From Kiritimatiellia bacterium (lineage in GTDB: Bacteria > Verrucomicrobiota > Kiritimatiellia > RFP12 > UBA1067), in assembly GCA_017521065.1 (NCBI GenBank), contig JAFXEA010000558.1, forward strand, positions 1 to 5,132: a stretch of 5,132 nt of DNA. The letters are read 5' to 3'. Of this stretch, positions 4,468 through 5,132 are shown piece by piece; within the stretch, counting starts at the first letter, position 1; each line of letters begins with the position of its first letter. The notes beneath the pieces are model-generated. The model was not told where the DNA came from and made no database searches. It worked only from the letters and a program-made list of their open reading frames with translations. The translations under genes were made by a program, and so were the position numbers.

Positions 4468-5132
4468 TTTGCCCCTCTGATTCTCAGCCAATTCACTGCG
4501 CACATGCCGAGTGCAAGAAGCCCGGCGAGAGCGGCGCCGATCCACTTGAGAGAAACCGCGAGGTGGTAGATGAGCCAGCACCACAGCGCGCTCGCGAAGT
4601 CCAGCGCCGCGCCGCCCTCGAAGCCCTCTGGCACGGCGATGCCGTCGCAGTTCGCCGCCGCAATCGCCTTGGTGAACGCTGGCGTGAGGTTCGTGACGAA
4701 AAAAAGTCCCGCGACGAGCGCGACAAGTCCGATGACAAACGTCTTCGGCACATTGCCCTTCGTGATCGGCAGTACACACGGGAAGAGATAGAACATCCCC
4801 GCGAGCGACGCGAGCGGCAGGAACTTGTTGCCAGGTAGGAAGACCGACAAAAAGAGAATCACCGGAATCAGCAGAATCGACACGACGAGCGTGGTCGGGT
4901 GTCCGATGACGAGCGCAGGGCTCATGCCGATCGAAAGCCCCTTGAGCCCCGAGAAGCGCTTTTCGACAAAGCTCCTCGTCTGTTCGCAGATGGGCCTGAG
5001 GCCCTCGATGAAAAGCGAGGTAATGCGCGGGATAAGCTCCATCACCGCGCCGACAGTGACGCCGAGCTTCAGGATCGAAGGAATCGAATCGACGACGGCT
5101 CCCCAGGAATCGCACTTGAGCGCCCCGATGCC
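4464..5132 (-). CDS. PTS galactitol-type EIIC permease, C-terminal part
   Basis: The frame is open from the right edge (222 residues present) to a TGA at 4464-4466, so the N-terminal half lies outside the window. E. coli GatC is about 450 residues. Conserved stretches of this family are present: IPRITSLFIEGLRPICEQ, then IGMSPALVIGHPTTLVVS, then FLPGNKFLPLASLAG and ITKGNV. At least four hydrophobic segments can be seen, the last near the C-terminus before NWLRIRGAK. EIIC is the membrane channel that takes up and helps phosphorylate a polyol or sugar, together with EIIA and EIIB; neither is in view. The substrate is unknown. Galactitol-type permeases occur in many operons for other sugars, and co-location with kduI hints at a uronate-related substrate. 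An in-frame GTG and ATG at 5045 and 5042 are internal, because homology continues upstream. The stop codon is the first triplet of the repeat array. Confidence 0.88.
   Translation of the reverse strand, partial: GIGALKCDSWGAVVDSIPSILKLGVTVGAVMELIPRITSLFIEGLRPICEQTRSFVEKRFSGLKGLSIGMSPALVIGHPTTLVVSILLIPVILFLSVFLPGNKFLPLASLAGMFYLFPCVLPITKGNVPKTFVIGLVALVAGLFFVTNLTPAFTKAIAAANCDGIAVPEGFEGGAALDFASALWCWLIYHLAVSLKWIGAALAGLLALGMCAVNWLRIRGAK

Noticed and set aside
3642..4838. Plus-strand open frame of 398 codons opposite the transposase and EIIC
   Set aside because: It spans two real minus-strand genes. Its odd LLSYACC and CCTLAV stretches are just the repeat read in reverse.
4432..5115. Minus-strand frame of 227 codons overlapping EIIC and ending in the micro-ORF peptide
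   Set aside because: It is an out-of-frame shadow of EIIC with arginine-rich nonsense sequence; only its last 11 codons are of interest, as the first micro-ORF.

Overview
The window looks like an accessory carbohydrate-use region from a PVC-superphylum bacterium, perhaps a gut Kiritimatiellota or Lentisphaerota relative. This is an inference from three things: a secreted autotransporter-type β-strand-repeat protein, a XylR-type LacI/AraC fusion regulator, and a REP-type (RAYT) transposase with a long C-terminal extension. No rRNA or marker gene confirms the taxon.

Layout. (1) Positions 741 to 1, minus strand: the first 247 residues of a large secreted surface protein that runs off the left edge. 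(2) 742-876: a divergent promoter region with TGCAAA repeats. (3) 877-2046, plus strand: a complete XylR-like regulator, followed by a 15-bp stem-loop terminator. (4) 2084-2212: an AT-rich convergent intergenic stretch with only a weak possible terminator for the next gene. (5) 5132 to 2213, minus strand: a probable operon in the order galactitol-type PTS EIIC (C-terminal half, runs off the right edge), a short repeat array, a RAYT transposase, then kduI. The EIIC and KduI suggest uptake and catabolism of a sugar acid or polyol. The regulator may control the surface protein, this operon or neither.

The most interesting signal is a short repeat family whose core is two ACAGCAAG octamers separated by CGTACR. 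It occurs as perfect 32-bp tandem units between the EIIC and transposase genes, as an inverted copy in the transposase 5' coding region, as an internal copy between the two domains of the transposase, and as an in-frame insertion in kduI that adds about nine residues relative to E. coli KduI. The core is free of stop codons in all six frames and is translated in three different frames here. Each tandem unit carries an AAGGAG Shine-Dalgarno-like sequence and an ATGA stop/start overlap, so EIIC, two 11-residue micro-ORFs and the transposase form a chain of ATGA junctions. I read this as a transposase together with a protein-tolerated repeat that it may mobilise. It is comparable in concept to REP/RAYT pairs and to the Rickettsia palindromic elements found inside genes. 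Mobilisation itself is not shown by the sequence.
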